A stretch of 64,000 nucleotides of DNA from Algoriphagus aquaeductus (GTDB lineage: Bacteria; Bacteroidota; Bacteroidia; Cytophagales; Cyclobacteriaceae). Positions 7,979-15,187 of the stretch are shown here, piece by piece. The stretch spans positions 310,001 to 374,000 of the forward strand of contig NZ_QKTX01000004.1 of NCBI RefSeq assembly GCF_003253485.1. Reading direction: 5' to 3'. Position numbers and translations under genes: made by a program. Position 1 is the first letter of the stretch; each line of letters starts with the position of its first letter. A model generated the notes under the pieces. The model was not told the DNA's origin. It did no database searches and was given only the letters and a program-made list of their open reading frames with translations.

Positions 7979-9856
7979 TTAATCCCCTTCCGTACTTCGA
8001 AAAATCTGAATTTTAGGTGAGTAGTCCCTTTCCATTTGAATTAATTTTTCATCAGGATAAAACCGAAATCCCAGTGCAGGAAACCAAACAGAATCATTTT
8101 CCCTGATTCCTATCAGGGAATTGGGCTGTGCACTTCTTTGATTAAGGAGTCGATTGGGATCTAAGGCGAAGCTAATTTGATCAGGAGGAAAATCTTGGTT
8201 CCAAGTGAAATCATGTCGCCCAAGCTGAAGGTCAATCAAGGCTCCCTTTTCACTTGAAAAAAACCAAATCTGATAGGAAGGCCTACGGATTTCCCGAATC
8301 AATCGATCGCCCAACCAAACTCCCAAAATCAAAAAAAAAGAAAAAATCATTTTTCGGCGATTCCCCAATTCCCAATTTCCCCATACCAGCAAAAAAGCCC
8401 AAACGACAACCATTCCTGAAAAAGTAATGGTAAGTCGGTCCAATTTGCCGAAAGGAAGTGACTGAATCATGGAATTCACCTTTATTTGAAATACAATCAT
8501 CCTGTCAAGCACTAACCCTAAGAAATCTCCCACGGCGGGGATTTTCCCCAAAAACAAGAATGGCACGCCCACGGACATGATCAAAAATGCAAGCGGAACC
8601 ACAATCAGGTTTGCCACTAAAAAATAGGTCGGAAAAAGATGAAAATAATACAGAGATAGCGGAAAAGTGACCAATTGAGCAGCAATACTTACAGCTGCCA
8701 ACTGCCAAAAATACTCTGCTGCACGGTGGGAAGGTAGCCACCAACGCAGGATCAATGGTTGTAAACCTGCGATTCCCCCCACTGCCAAATACGAAAGCTG
8801 GAACCCAACCTCAAAAAGTACATCAGGATCGACGATCAACATCAACATCGCTGAAAAGGCCAGAATATTCCAAATCGACGGCCTTCTTTTTCTCATTTGA
8901 CCTGCAATGATCAGGGAAAACATCACCGATGCCCTGACCACGGAAGGAGAAAAACCTGTCATGGCCGCATAAATCCAAATGGTCGAAATCACAAAAACCA
9001 AATAACCGACAGGGATCTTTCTTCTTTCCTTGAAAGCTCGAAGAGGAAAAAGAAAAATGGCATAAATGATCCCTACATGAAGCCCTGAAACGGCCAAAAT
9101 ATGCATCGTGCCTGTCTCCGCATAGGCATTCCGAATTTCCTTATCCAATGATTCTTTTTGCCCGATCAAAAGTGCCAAAGCAATTTGTCTGGATTCCTTG
9201 TGGTGGATTTTTGATTCAATCAACCGGGCAAGATTCTCTCTCAATTGGACAAGTGCAAACTTTGGATTTCGATTTTCGGATGATCCCATGACTACAAATT
9301 CATTTCCGATAAACTTTCGATAAAAAATCCCTTTTTTGGCCAAAAACCCTTTGTAATCAAATTCATCAGGGAAGGTTGGACCGGGAATCTCTTCCGGGCT
9401 TTTCTGGAACCAAATCAGGTCTCCGGGCTGAAGTCTTCGATCACTTTTGTGATAAACCAATATTTTCCCAGCAGCAGGCCTCCAGTCCAAACTATCACGC
9501 ACTGCTACCACCTCCACTAGATTTTCTTTGGAATTTGGCTTATCCAGATCAAATCGCTGTACTTCTGCCAAATAAGCTTGGAATGAATCCAACTGAGGAA
9601 AAGAAAAAGATGGATTCTTCACACTCATACCGGAAACCCAAAATCCCAGGAGGAAAATAAGCGAATAGCCTAACCCCGAAGTATATCCAAGAGAAACAGG
9701 TGGCCTTTTCCCAACTCCCCAGAGGTAGCAAAGCCAAATCAAAAGGATTCCAATAAGCAAATAAGTAGCTGTCGAAAGAGTGGAAAAATTCCCCACGATG
9801 ATCCCGGCGATCAAAAACGGCAAATACCTCAAAAAAGGAAAATCGGCAAACCTCAT
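7979..9856 (-). CDS. comEC: ComEC/Rec2-family DNA-uptake channel protein
   Basis: Polytopic inner-membrane protein of 625 residues. Two or three N-terminal membrane helices precede a soluble domain (about 100-200, including PGDLIWFQKSPEEIPGPTFPDEFDYKGFLAKKGIFY, typical of DUF4131), then the competence core: ALLIGQKESLDKEIRNAYAETGTMHILAVSGLHVGIIYAI followed by about eight hydrophobic helices. Family role: passage of transforming single-stranded DNA. The C-terminal metallo-beta-lactamase domain of long ComEC proteins is absent; instead about 120 soluble residues follow. This truncated architecture is common in Bacteroidota. It stands alone, with no other competence gene nearby. Confidence 0.9.
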   Translation of the reverse strand: MRFADFPFLRYLPFLIAGIIVGNFSTLSTATYLLIGILLIWLCYLWGVGKRPPVSLGYTSGLGYSLIFLLGFWVSGMSVKNPSFSFPQLDSFQAYLAEVQRFDLDKPNSKENLVEVVAVRDSLDWRPAAGKILVYHKSDRRLQPGDLIWFQKSPEEIPGPTFPDEFDYKGFLAKKGIFYRKFIGNEFVVMGSSENRNPKFALVQLRENLARLIESKIHHKESRQIALALLIGQKESLDKEIRNAYAETGTMHILAVSGLHVGIIYAIFLFPLRAFKERRKIPVGYLVFVISTIWIYAAMTGFSPSVVRASVMFSLIIAGQMRKRRPSIWNILAFSAMLMLIVDPDVLFEVGFQLSYLAVGGIAGLQPLILRWWLPSHRAAEYFWQLAAVSIAAQLVTFPLSLYYFHLFPTYFLVANLIVVPLAFLIMSVGVPFLFLGKIPAVGDFLGLVLDRMIVFQIKVNSMIQSLPFGKLDRLTITFSGMVVVWAFLLVWGNWELGNRRKMIFSFFLILGVWLGDRLIREIRRPSYQIWFFSSEKGALIDLQLGRHDFTWNQDFPPDQISFALDPNRLLNQRSAQPNSLIGIRENDSVWFPALGFRFYPDEKLIQMERDYSPKIQIFRSTEGD

Positions 9857-9894
9857 AAGAATAAAAATTAATCCTTAAGTTAAAAAAATCGGAG

Positions 9895-9920
9895 CAAAAA
9901 AAAGAGCCATTAAAGGCTCT
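9895..9920 (-). terminator. Terminator of the beta-barrel gene
   Basis: Minus-strand hairpin AGAGCC/GGCTCT with a 6-nt loop (9903-9920) followed by an eight-T run (9895-9902). It lies 21 bp past the stop of the beta-barrel gene. Confidence 0.75.
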
Positions 9921-9940
9921 TGTGATTTAAGCTGAGGCAG

Positions 9941-10516
9941 TTAGAATCTGTATCCAAGCGTAAAACCTCCGTTTAGTTCTACTGGAGTAAACCGCTCGTT
10001 GGCTTCTTTTCCAAATCCCCGCCCCACGCTAACATTAGGTCCAAAGGCGAAGTGCTCCGAAACTTCCCACTTGTATCCAAAACCGGCCCCTATAATAAAT
10101 GAGGTCATATCGGTAGTGGTGATTCCCCCTGATGAAGTGGGTTCTTCAAATTCTCCAAACCTGATTTTTGCAAAGGGATACATGTGAAATCTCCCATTGG
10201 GTTTATTTCCAAAGTAAAAGTGCAGCGCGGTCATTGCTGAATTGGTCTTGTATTTCTTACCCTTTCCTTCGGAATTATAGCCAAATCGATCATTGATCAT
10301 CACCTGAAAATCAAGAGAGTGATTTTCACTCAGAAAGCGTTCGTAACCCGCTTCAAAAGACCCCAAAACGATCAAATTCAAGAAATTTAACTTGATCTCA
10401 TTTTCAAAGTTTCCAAGGTTTGGGTTGGTGGATCGGGAAGAAGAAATGACCTGTTGAGAAAAAGAAGCTGCACCTAGTCCAAACACCAAGACGATAGCTA
10501 AAATTGATTTTTTCAT
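9941..10516 (-). CDS. Outer-membrane beta-barrel protein of unknown function
   Basis: 191 residues from the ATG at 10516 (MKKSILAIVLVFGLGAASFSQQ), which gives a clear Sec signal peptide with cleavage after SFS or SFSQ; an in-frame ATG 39 bp upstream would bury it. The mature protein alternates hydrophobic and polar residues in strands (FEAGYERFLSENHSLDFQVMI, MTALHFYFGNKPN, FIIGAGFGYKWEVS) and ends in GGFTLGYRF, with the terminal aromatic expected of outer-membrane barrels. It resembles DUF3575-like small barrels, but I cannot name a function. It has its own terminator. Confidence 0.8.
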   Translation of the reverse strand: MKKSILAIVLVFGLGAASFSQQVISSSRSTNPNLGNFENEIKLNFLNLIVLGSFEAGYERFLSENHSLDFQVMINDRFGYNSEGKGKKYKTNSAMTALHFYFGNKPNGRFHMYPFAKIRFGEFEEPTSSGGITTTDMTSFIIGAGFGYKWEVSEHFAFGPNVSVGRGFGKEANERFTPVELNGGFTLGYRF

Positions 10517-10558
10517 AAATATTAAATAACAGTTGGATGTACGTAGACTGAACAAGGA

Positions 10559-10993
10559 TCAAGCCAAGTGCATTTTGAAATGCTGAATATCACATTCTAC
10601 AAACAGCTCTCCTTCCTTTTTAAATCCAAATTTGGCATATAACGGAACTGCATCTAACTGAGCATGCAGGTATATGGGGCTTTCTGCTGTGGTGGGGTTT
10701 TCTTGGATATCTTTCAAAACCTCCCTAACCAAAGCTTGCCCCACTCCTCTGCCCCGGGCTTCAATGAGTACCGCAAAGCGCTCCAATTTAACCCCATTTG
10801 GCGTAATTCTCCACCTTGCTGTGCCAACCGGAAGCTCCCCGAATCTGGCAAGAAAATGAATGGAGGAATCTTCAAATTCATCGCGCTCTTGTTCAGGATC
10901 TACATGTTGCTCCAAAACAAAAACCTGATGTCTTATTTTAAAAGCTTCATCGAGCGATTGCTTATCCGTTATTTTTTCGACTGTTAGCTTCAT
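10559..10993 (-). CDS. GNAT-family N-acetyltransferase
   Basis: 144 residues from the ATG at 10993 (MKLTVEKITDKQSLDEAFKIRHQVFVLEQHVDPEQE), the typical opening of ElaA/YjcF-like GNAT proteins. The acetyl-CoA pyrophosphate loop is RGRGVGQALV (motif A, R-x-x-G-x-G/A), preceded by KLERFAVLIEARG, and the C-terminal part has LHAQLDAVPLYAKFGFKKEGE, where the Tyr is a usual general acid. Acceptor substrate unknown. The start lies inside the 3' end of phoH (32-bp overlap), so the two are cotranscribed. An upstream ATG at 11038 would add 15 residues with no family support. Confidence 0.85.
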   Translation of the reverse strand: MKLTVEKITDKQSLDEAFKIRHQVFVLEQHVDPEQERDEFEDSSIHFLARFGELPVGTARWRITPNGVKLERFAVLIEARGRGVGQALVREVLKDIQENPTTAESPIYLHAQLDAVPLYAKFGFKKEGELFVECDIQHFKMHLA

Positions 10994-11951
10994 GTCGTCT
11001 TTGATCTTCCAATACCTGGTTGGTCTCATAGGCTTCAATGATGGCTTTTACCAGTTTATGGCGAATCACATCCTTGCCACTCAGATTTACAATCCCAATC
11101 CCCTTCACCTCTTTCAGGATTCGAAGGGCTTCCGCGAGACCTGATTTTTGCCTAACGGGCAAATCCACTTGAGTCTGGTCTCCGGTAATAATCACCTTAG
11201 AATTGGGCCCCATTCGGGTAAGGAACATTTTGATTTGCTCACTAGTCGTATTTTGAGCTTCATCCAACAGTACGAATGCATCGTGAAGCGTTCGGCCACG
11301 CATATAGGCTAGTGGGGCTATTTCTATGACTCGGGTTTCCTGGTAATATTTTAGCTTTTCAGGTGGCACCATATCCTGAAGCGCATCATATATAGGTCTT
11401 AAATAAGGATCCAGCTTTTCTTGAAGATCTCCGGGTAAAAAACCGAGATTTTCGCCTGCTTCTACCGCTGGACGAGTGATGATGATCCGTTTCACTTCAC
11501 GGTTTTTCAGCGCACGAACCGCCAAGGCAACGGCGATATAAGTCTTGCCTGTACCTGCAGGCCCCAAAGCAAACACCAAATCGTTTTTCATGGCCACCTC
11601 TACCAATTTGCGCTGGTTGGCCGACTTTGGCTTGATCACCAAGCCCTTATTTCCAAATACGATGACTTGATCCCGATTGGCCTCCTCAAATGGTATCCCC
11701 TCGATGTCAAGATAATCTTTGACATTTTCAGGAGTCAAATGTCCAAATCGATCAAAATGCTCTAAAAGCAAATTAATCAGATCATTGATCCGCAGAATTT
11801 CTGGAGCGCTTCCCTGAATTCGGATTTCATTTCCACGGGAGACTATCTTGCTTTGGGGAAAAGCCTGGGCTATTTGCCTGATATTTTCATTGGCGGTGCC
11901 TAAAAACTCCGCCAAGGGCACATTTTCTAAGGTGATTACTTTTTCGACCAA
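10962..11951 (-). CDS. phoH: PhoH-family P-loop ATPase
   Basis: 329 residues, normal for the PhoH/YbeZ family, cytosolic RNA-linked NTPases of which many sit beside ybeY (not so here). An N-terminal KH-like region (about 1-105) precedes the P-loop domain: Walker A GPAGTGKT (130-137), a VLLDEAQNTT Walker B region (about 228-237), RMGPNSKVIITGDQTQVDLP, and a C-terminal IVNLSGKDVIRHKLVKAIIEAYE. The start is TTG at 11951; no upstream ATG is in frame. It is divergent from the SAM hydroxide adenosyltransferase across a 105-bp gap and is followed by an overlapping GNAT gene. Confidence 0.93.
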   Translation of the reverse strand: MVEKVITLENVPLAEFLGTANENIRQIAQAFPQSKIVSRGNEIRIQGSAPEILRINDLINLLLEHFDRFGHLTPENVKDYLDIEGIPFEEANRDQVIVFGNKGLVIKPKSANQRKLVEVAMKNDLVFALGPAGTGKTYIAVALAVRALKNREVKRIIITRPAVEAGENLGFLPGDLQEKLDPYLRPIYDALQDMVPPEKLKYYQETRVIEIAPLAYMRGRTLHDAFVLLDEAQNTTSEQIKMFLTRMGPNSKVIITGDQTQVDLPVRQKSGLAEALRILKEVKGIGIVNLSGKDVIRHKLVKAIIEAYETNQVLEDQRRHEANSRKNNG

Positions 11952-11976
11952 ACTTGTGTATTGATTAGATTTAACC

Positions 11977-12008
11977 TTGAAGGCAAAAGAATAAAATTTC
12001 TATTTTTG
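11977..12008 (+). promoter_or_regulatory. Predicted promoter (TTG / TATTTTTG) of the SAM hydroxide adenosyltransferase gene
   Basis: TTG at 11977-11979 and TATTTTTG at 12001-12008 are separated by 21 bp, fitting the Bacteroidota -33/-7 layout. The element supports initiation at the ATG at 12057 rather than further upstream. Confidence 0.5.
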
Positions 12009-12056
12009 TTCGCTCCCCCTCAAACAAAATTACACAATTTTAATAGACTTGCTTGT

Positions 12057-12827
12057 ATGGCATTGGTGACATTCCTCTCTGATTTCGGGGATAAAGATTA
12101 TTACGTTCCGGCCGTAAAGGCCAAAATGCTTTCCATCAATCCACAGCTTAATATTGTCGACATCTCCCACTCTATAGCTCCATTTGACCTCGAGCATGCA
12201 GCGTTTGTCCTGAGAAGTACCTATAGGGAGTTTCCCAAGGGGACCGTTCATTTGGTGGGAATCAATACCACAGGGACGATGACCTTTGGCTACATCGGTA
12301 TCAAACTGGAGGACCATATTTTTATTGGGCCAAATAATGGTATTCTAAGTCTTTTGGCAGATTATGACCCCGGGATTATAGTCCAATTTGCAGATATTCA
12401 TCTGCGGGACTCTACTTTTCCTACCCGGGATATTCTTGCCCCCATAGCGGCAAAGGTCGCCTCAGGAGCGGCCATCCATGATTTCGGAGGCCCTTCATCC
12501 AATTTCAAAAAATTAATGTCCCGACAGGCTAAAGCAACAAGGGAACAGATCATCGGACACGTGATTCGGATCGATTGCTATGGAAACCTGATTACAAACA
12601 TCAGAAAAGAGATTTTTGAAAAACTGAATCCCGGGAAATTCACAATTCAGTTTGGCAGAGAAACCATCGATCGGCTTCAAACTGGCTACGATCAAGTAGA
12701 GGCAGGTGACCCCTATGGTTTTTTCAACAGCATGGATCTGCTGGAAATCGGAATTAATCATGGACATGGAGGCAATCTTCTTGGGCTCAAGCAAGACAGT
12801 GTGGTGTATATAACTTTTGGAAGCTGA
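12057..12827 (+). CDS. SAM hydroxide adenosyltransferase (DUF62, chlorinase/fluorinase family)
   Basis: 256 residues from ATG 12057 (MALVTFLSDFGDKDYYVPAVKA); an in-frame start 96 bp earlier lies upstream of the predicted promoter. Members split S-adenosylmethionine using hydroxide to give adenosine and methionine; the halogenases are a special branch. Family motifs seen are TLSDFG-like TFLSDFGDKDYY, the GPNNGIL segment, TFPTRDILAPIAAKVASG and the C-terminal IDCYGNLITNI. No halide-specific feature can be judged by eye, so hydrolase is the default call. Its stop overlaps the next ATG (TGATG), so the two genes are coupled. Confidence 0.88.
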   Translation: MALVTFLSDFGDKDYYVPAVKAKMLSINPQLNIVDISHSIAPFDLEHAAFVLRSTYREFPKGTVHLVGINTTGTMTFGYIGIKLEDHIFIGPNNGILSLLADYDPGIIVQFADIHLRDSTFPTRDILAPIAAKVASGAAIHDFGGPSSNFKKLMSRQAKATREQIIGHVIRIDCYGNLITNIRKEIFEKLNPGKFTIQFGRETIDRLQTGYDQVEAGDPYGFFNSMDLLEIGINHGHGGNLLGLKQDSVVYITFGS

Positions 12828-13126
12828 TGCTGATCCGAATTGTACGAATGACTTTCCGTCCGGAAGCGGTCAGCGCTTTCCTGGAAAATTTTGAAGCAAA
12901 CAAAAAATTTATCAGGAATTTCCCCGGTTGCCATCATTTGGAGCTTTGGCAGGACTTTTCGGATAAAAATATTTTCGTGACTTACAGCCATTGGGAAAGT
13001 GAGGCACACCTGAATCAGTACCGTGATTCTGAGCTCTTTAAATCTGTCTGGAGCTTTACCAAGGCCCTTTTTGCAGAAAAGCCGCAAGCATTTAGCACAA
13101 AAAAATTGCAGGAAGTGGCAAAATGA
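12827..13126 (+). CDS. Antibiotic biosynthesis monooxygenase (ABM) domain protein
   Basis: 99 residues forming one ferredoxin-like ABM domain: an opening strand LIRIVRMTFRPEAVSAFLENF, the central GCHHLELWQDFSDKNIFVTYSHWESEAHLNQYRDSELF, and a closing helix. The W-E-S and H-L-x-x-Y pattern is characteristic. Members act as cofactor-free monooxygenases, haem-degrading enzymes or quinol-handling proteins, and many small single-domain ones have no known substrate; function is therefore open. It is cotranscribed with the SAM hydroxide adenosyltransferase through a one-base stop/start overlap. It is the last protein gene before the tRNA-Leu locus. Confidence 0.8.
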   Translation: MLIRIVRMTFRPEAVSAFLENFEANKKFIRNFPGCHHLELWQDFSDKNIFVTYSHWESEAHLNQYRDSELFKSVWSFTKALFAEKPQAFSTKKLQEVAK

Positions 13127-13205
13127 GTTTGTAGGAAATCATTTTTGTATTCATATTTGCAGCCCGTTCAGCAAGGAACGGAAACACAAATTCTGATCTG
13201 ATCAG

Positions 13206-13226
13206 ACCTGCCTGCGGAAGGCAGGT
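13206..13226. repeat. Palindrome ACCTGCCT-n5-AGGCAGGT, copy 1
   Basis: Perfect 8-bp arms around GCGGA. The same core arms (CCTGCCT/AGGCAGG) reappear inside the tRNA-Leu pseudogene at 13259-13278 and, with one arm mutation, at 53380-53400. It lies 10 bp upstream of the pseudogene. Confidence 0.8.
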
Positions 13227-13235
13227 GCGTACCAT

Positions 13236-13303
13236 GCCCAGGTGGCGGAATCGGTAGACCTGCCTGACGGTAGGCAGGCGCGTTGGTCTCAAACACCAAT
13301 GAG
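13236..13303 (+). pseudogene. tRNA-Leu pseudogene split by a palindrome in the D-arm region
   Basis: The sequence repeats the first two thirds of the adjacent intact tRNA-Leu with only two substitutions in the first 23 bases and an identical anticodon arm (GTTGGTCTCAAACACCAA). It differs by a 20-bp insert, CCTGCCTGACGGTAGGCAGG at 13259-13278, placed just after GGTAGA, and it stops matching after CAATGAG; variable arm, T arm and acceptor 3' strand are missing. It cannot fold as a tRNA. It is a tandem partial duplicate, 22 bp upstream of the functional gene. Confidence 0.85.
13259..13278. repeat. Palindromic insert inside tRNA-Leu pseudogene
   Basis: CCTGCCT and AGGCAGG arms around GACGGT. Comparison with the intact gene (GGTAGACGCGTTGG) locates the inserted 20 bp exactly, with at most a one-base ambiguity at the joint. 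Confidence 0.8.
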
Positions 13304-13325
13304 AATATAATTGAAATAATACAAT

Positions 13326-13409
13326 GCCCAGATGGCGGAATTGGTAGACGCGTTGGTCTCAAACACCAATGAGGTTACACTCGTGCCGGTTCGACTCCGG
13401 CTCTGGGTA
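13326..13409 (+). tRNA. tRNA-Leu (anticodon CAA)
   Basis: 84 nt with acceptor GCCCAGA pairing TCTGGGT (one G-T pair), discriminator A, D-arm GGCGGAATTGGTAGACGC, anticodon stem TTGGT/ACCAA with loop CTCAAAC giving anticodon CAA (decodes UUG), a long class II variable arm, and T arm CCGGTTCGACTCCGG. CCA is not encoded. A terminator follows directly, then the GIY-YIG gene. It is the only complete member of three tRNA-Leu-like sequences within 500 bp. Confidence 0.95.
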
Positions 13410-13411
13410 CT

Positions 13412-13446
13412 AAGGCTCACAGAAATGTGGGCCTTTCTTATTTTTA
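13412..13446 (+). terminator. Terminator after tRNA-Leu
   Basis: AAGGCTCAC/GTGGGCCTT stem (13412-13420 with 13427-13435, one T-G pair) followed by a T-rich tract. The hairpin at 13768-13789 is homologous, with two paired compensatory changes. Confidence 0.8.
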
Positions 13447-13457
13447 GTACTTTTTCT

Positions 13458-13700
13458 ATGAAAGAATTTTACGTCTATGCGATCAAAAGTCTTGAAAGAA
13501 ACTACATCTATGTAGGTATGACTGATAATCCGGAAAGACGTTTTGATGAACACAACTCCGGAAAAGGAAAAGCCACAAAGCCATATGCGCCCTTTCGTAT
13601 GATTTTCCTTGAAAAAGTCGGGCCTAGGGAGGCCGCCAGAAAAAGGGAAAAATACCTCAAAAGTGGCGTTGGAAAAGAATTCTTGAGAAATCTAATTTAG
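13458..13700 (+). CDS. Small GIY-YIG nuclease downstream of tRNA-Leu
   Basis: 80 residues from ATG 13458. The frame stays open back through tRNA-Leu, but translation there is only tRNA sequence. The single GIY-YIG domain is complete: FYVYAIKS (GIY strand), NYIYVGMT (YIG strand), ERRFDEHN with the catalytic-helix Arg, and REAARKREKYLKSGVGKEFL with the metal-binding Glu. Stand-alone domains of this UPF0213-like type nick or cut DNA in structure-specific or site-specific ways; substrate here is unknown. It sits between an intact tRNA-Leu with its terminator (48 bp upstream) and a tRNA-Leu 5' fragment starting 6 bp after the stop, the same layout as at 53.4-53.9 kb. Confidence 0.9.
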   Translation: MKEFYVYAIKSLERNYIYVGMTDNPERRFDEHNSGKGKATKPYAPFRMIFLEKVGPREAARKREKYLKSGVGKEFLRNLI

Positions 13701-13706
13701 GCCAAA

Positions 13707-13730
13707 GCCCGGATGGCGGAATTGGTAGAC
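13707..13730 (+). pseudogene. tRNA-Leu 5' fragment
   Basis: GCCCGGATGGCGGAATTGGTAGAC matches the intact tRNA-Leu through the D-arm except at one position (G for A in the acceptor), then diverges. No T arm or matching 3' acceptor follows. It begins 6 bp after the GIY-YIG stop and is followed after 37 bp by a hairpin homologous to the tRNA terminator, so it looks like the remains of a duplicated tRNA-terminator unit. Confidence 0.8.
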
Positions 13731-13767
13731 CTGCACTTCCTAGTAGACAGGTTGGGATACATCGAGA

Positions 13768-13794
13768 AAGCTCGCAGCAATGCGGGCTTTTTTT
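13768..13794 (+). terminator. Terminator downstream of the tRNA-Leu fragment
   Basis: AAAGCTCGC/GCGGGCTTT stem with loop AGCAAT (13768-13789) followed by T5. It aligns base for base with the terminator at 13412-13435. Confidence 0.8.
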
Positions 13795-13816
13795 GTTTTC
13801 AGCCTTACCTGCCTGA

Positions 13817-13849
13817 AACTTTTCCAAAGTTTTAAACTTTGGAAAAGTT
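13817..13849. repeat. AACTTTTCCAAAGTT-family palindrome, copy 2
   Basis: Perfect 15-bp inverted repeat with spacer TTA, upstream of the DUF4143 ATPase gene. Arms are identical to the copies at 102-134 and 15137-15169. Confidence 0.85.
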
Positions 13850-13931
13850 GGAATTCGGTAATTCTCTTTACTTTCAGATTACATGATTTGGAACATAAAA
13901 CCATGCAAATTGAAAGTTAATCCTAAGTCCT

Positions 13932-15116
13932 ATGATCCATCGAACACTTGAAGACAAGCTAATCCAAGGCCTGAAATCCATGCCTGTGGTGGTCATTTTG
14001 GGACCTAGGCAGGTGGGCAAAACTACGTTGGCTTTGGAGTTTGCCAAACCGCTTTTGGATAAGCCTGTTCATTACCTCGACTTGGAGTTGGATTCCGACC
14101 TAGCCAAGTTGGATGACCCGGAAAGCTACCTTCGTCAATTTGAAAACCAACTTTTGGTCATCGACGAGGTACAGCGAAAGCCGGACCTTTTTCGGATTAT
14201 CCGAGGCTTGGTCGATATCCGAAAGCGTGCCGGTGAGAAGTCTGGACATTTCCTCCTTCTGGGTTCTGCTTCCAAAGAATTGCTTCAGCAGTCATCTGAA
14301 ACCTTGGCCGGAAGAATCCGATATCTGGAACTGACTCCCTTCACCACCCATGAACTCCACCAAAATGACCCCCTGGGGTTCAGCGTGGAAAAACTTTGGT
14401 TTAGAGGCGGATTTCCGGATAGCTATCTGGCTGAAAGCGATCTGGAAAGCTGGGACTGGAGACAAGACTTTATCACCACTTATGTGGAAAAAGACATTCC
14501 GCTATTTGGACCTCAGGTTCCTTCCACGCGGATGAAGCGATTTTGGACCATGCTAGCCCACTTTCATGGTCAACAGGTCAATCTGAGCAATATTGGTAAA
14601 AGTCTGGACGTGAGTCATACCACCGTCAAAACATACTTGTACACGCTTCAGGATTTCTTTATGGTAAGACAAGTGCAACCTTGGTCGGGAAACATCAAAA
14701 AAAGGCTGGTCAAGACACCCAAAATTTTCATTCGAGATACGGGCTTACTTCACGGCCTGCTTAGTATTCACAATTTTGACCAGCTGTTTGGTCATCCGAT
14801 CGTAGGGGCCAGCTGGGAAGGTTTTGTGGTAGAAAATATCCTGAACACGATCTCTTCCACTTGGACTCCGAGCTACTTTCGCTCCAGCAACCAAGCTGAA
14901 ATTGATTTGATCTTGGAAAGAAACAACCAGGAAGTGTGGGCGATTGAGGTAAAAAGAACCATTGCACCCTCGCTTTCAGCGGGCTTTCATAATGCCTGTG
15001 CCAATATCGGCGCCACCAAAAAATGGGTTATTTATGCTGGGAAAGACCGATTCCCAATCAAAAATGAAACGGAAGTGATTGGATTGATCGAGTTTTTGGG
15101 GTTATTAAAAGGATAG
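13932..15116 (+). CDS. AAA ATPase with DUF4143 C-terminal domain
   Basis: 394 residues, normal for this family. The N-terminal AAA_14 domain has Walker A GPRQVGKT (24-31), Walker B LLVIDEVQRKPDL (about 73-85) and sensor FLLLGSASKELL. A winged-helix-like linker (ISNIGKSLDVSHTTVKTYLYTL) leads to DUF4143 with FRSSNQAEIDLILERNNQEVWAIEVKRT, which matches the E-x-D...E-x-K core of PD-(D/E)XK nuclease-like folds. Biological role unknown; the family is patchily distributed, often in defence or mobile contexts. The gene is alone and bracketed by identical 33-bp palindromes 82 bp upstream of the ATG and 20 bp downstream of the stop. Confidence 0.88.
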   Translation: MIHRTLEDKLIQGLKSMPVVVILGPRQVGKTTLALEFAKPLLDKPVHYLDLELDSDLAKLDDPESYLRQFENQLLVIDEVQRKPDLFRIIRGLVDIRKRAGEKSGHFLLLGSASKELLQQSSETLAGRIRYLELTPFTTHELHQNDPLGFSVEKLWFRGGFPDSYLAESDLESWDWRQDFITTYVEKDIPLFGPQVPSTRMKRFWTMLAHFHGQQVNLSNIGKSLDVSHTTVKTYLYTLQDFFMVRQVQPWSGNIKKRLVKTPKIFIRDTGLLHGLLSIHNFDQLFGHPIVGASWEGFVVENILNTISSTWTPSYFRSSNQAEIDLILERNNQEVWAIEVKRTIAPSLSAGFHNACANIGATKKWVIYAGKDRFPIKNETEVIGLIEFLGLLKG

Positions 15117-15136
15117 TAGTGTGAGAATGGAGTACC

Positions 15137-15169
15137 AACTTTTCCAAAGTTCAAAACTTTGGAAAAGTT
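15137..15169. repeat. AACTTTTCCAAAGTT-family palindrome, copy 3
   Basis: Perfect 15-bp inverted repeat with spacer CAA between the DUF4143 ATPase and the convergent symporter gene. Together with copy 2 it frames the ATPase gene. Confidence 0.85.
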
Positions 15170-15187
15170 ATTAAAAGCCAAAATCTC

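Noticed and set aside
13332..13457. N-terminal extension of the GIY-YIG frame by 42 residues
   Set aside because: This stretch is the tRNA-Leu gene and its terminator read as protein; the nuclease fold begins at the ATG at 13458.
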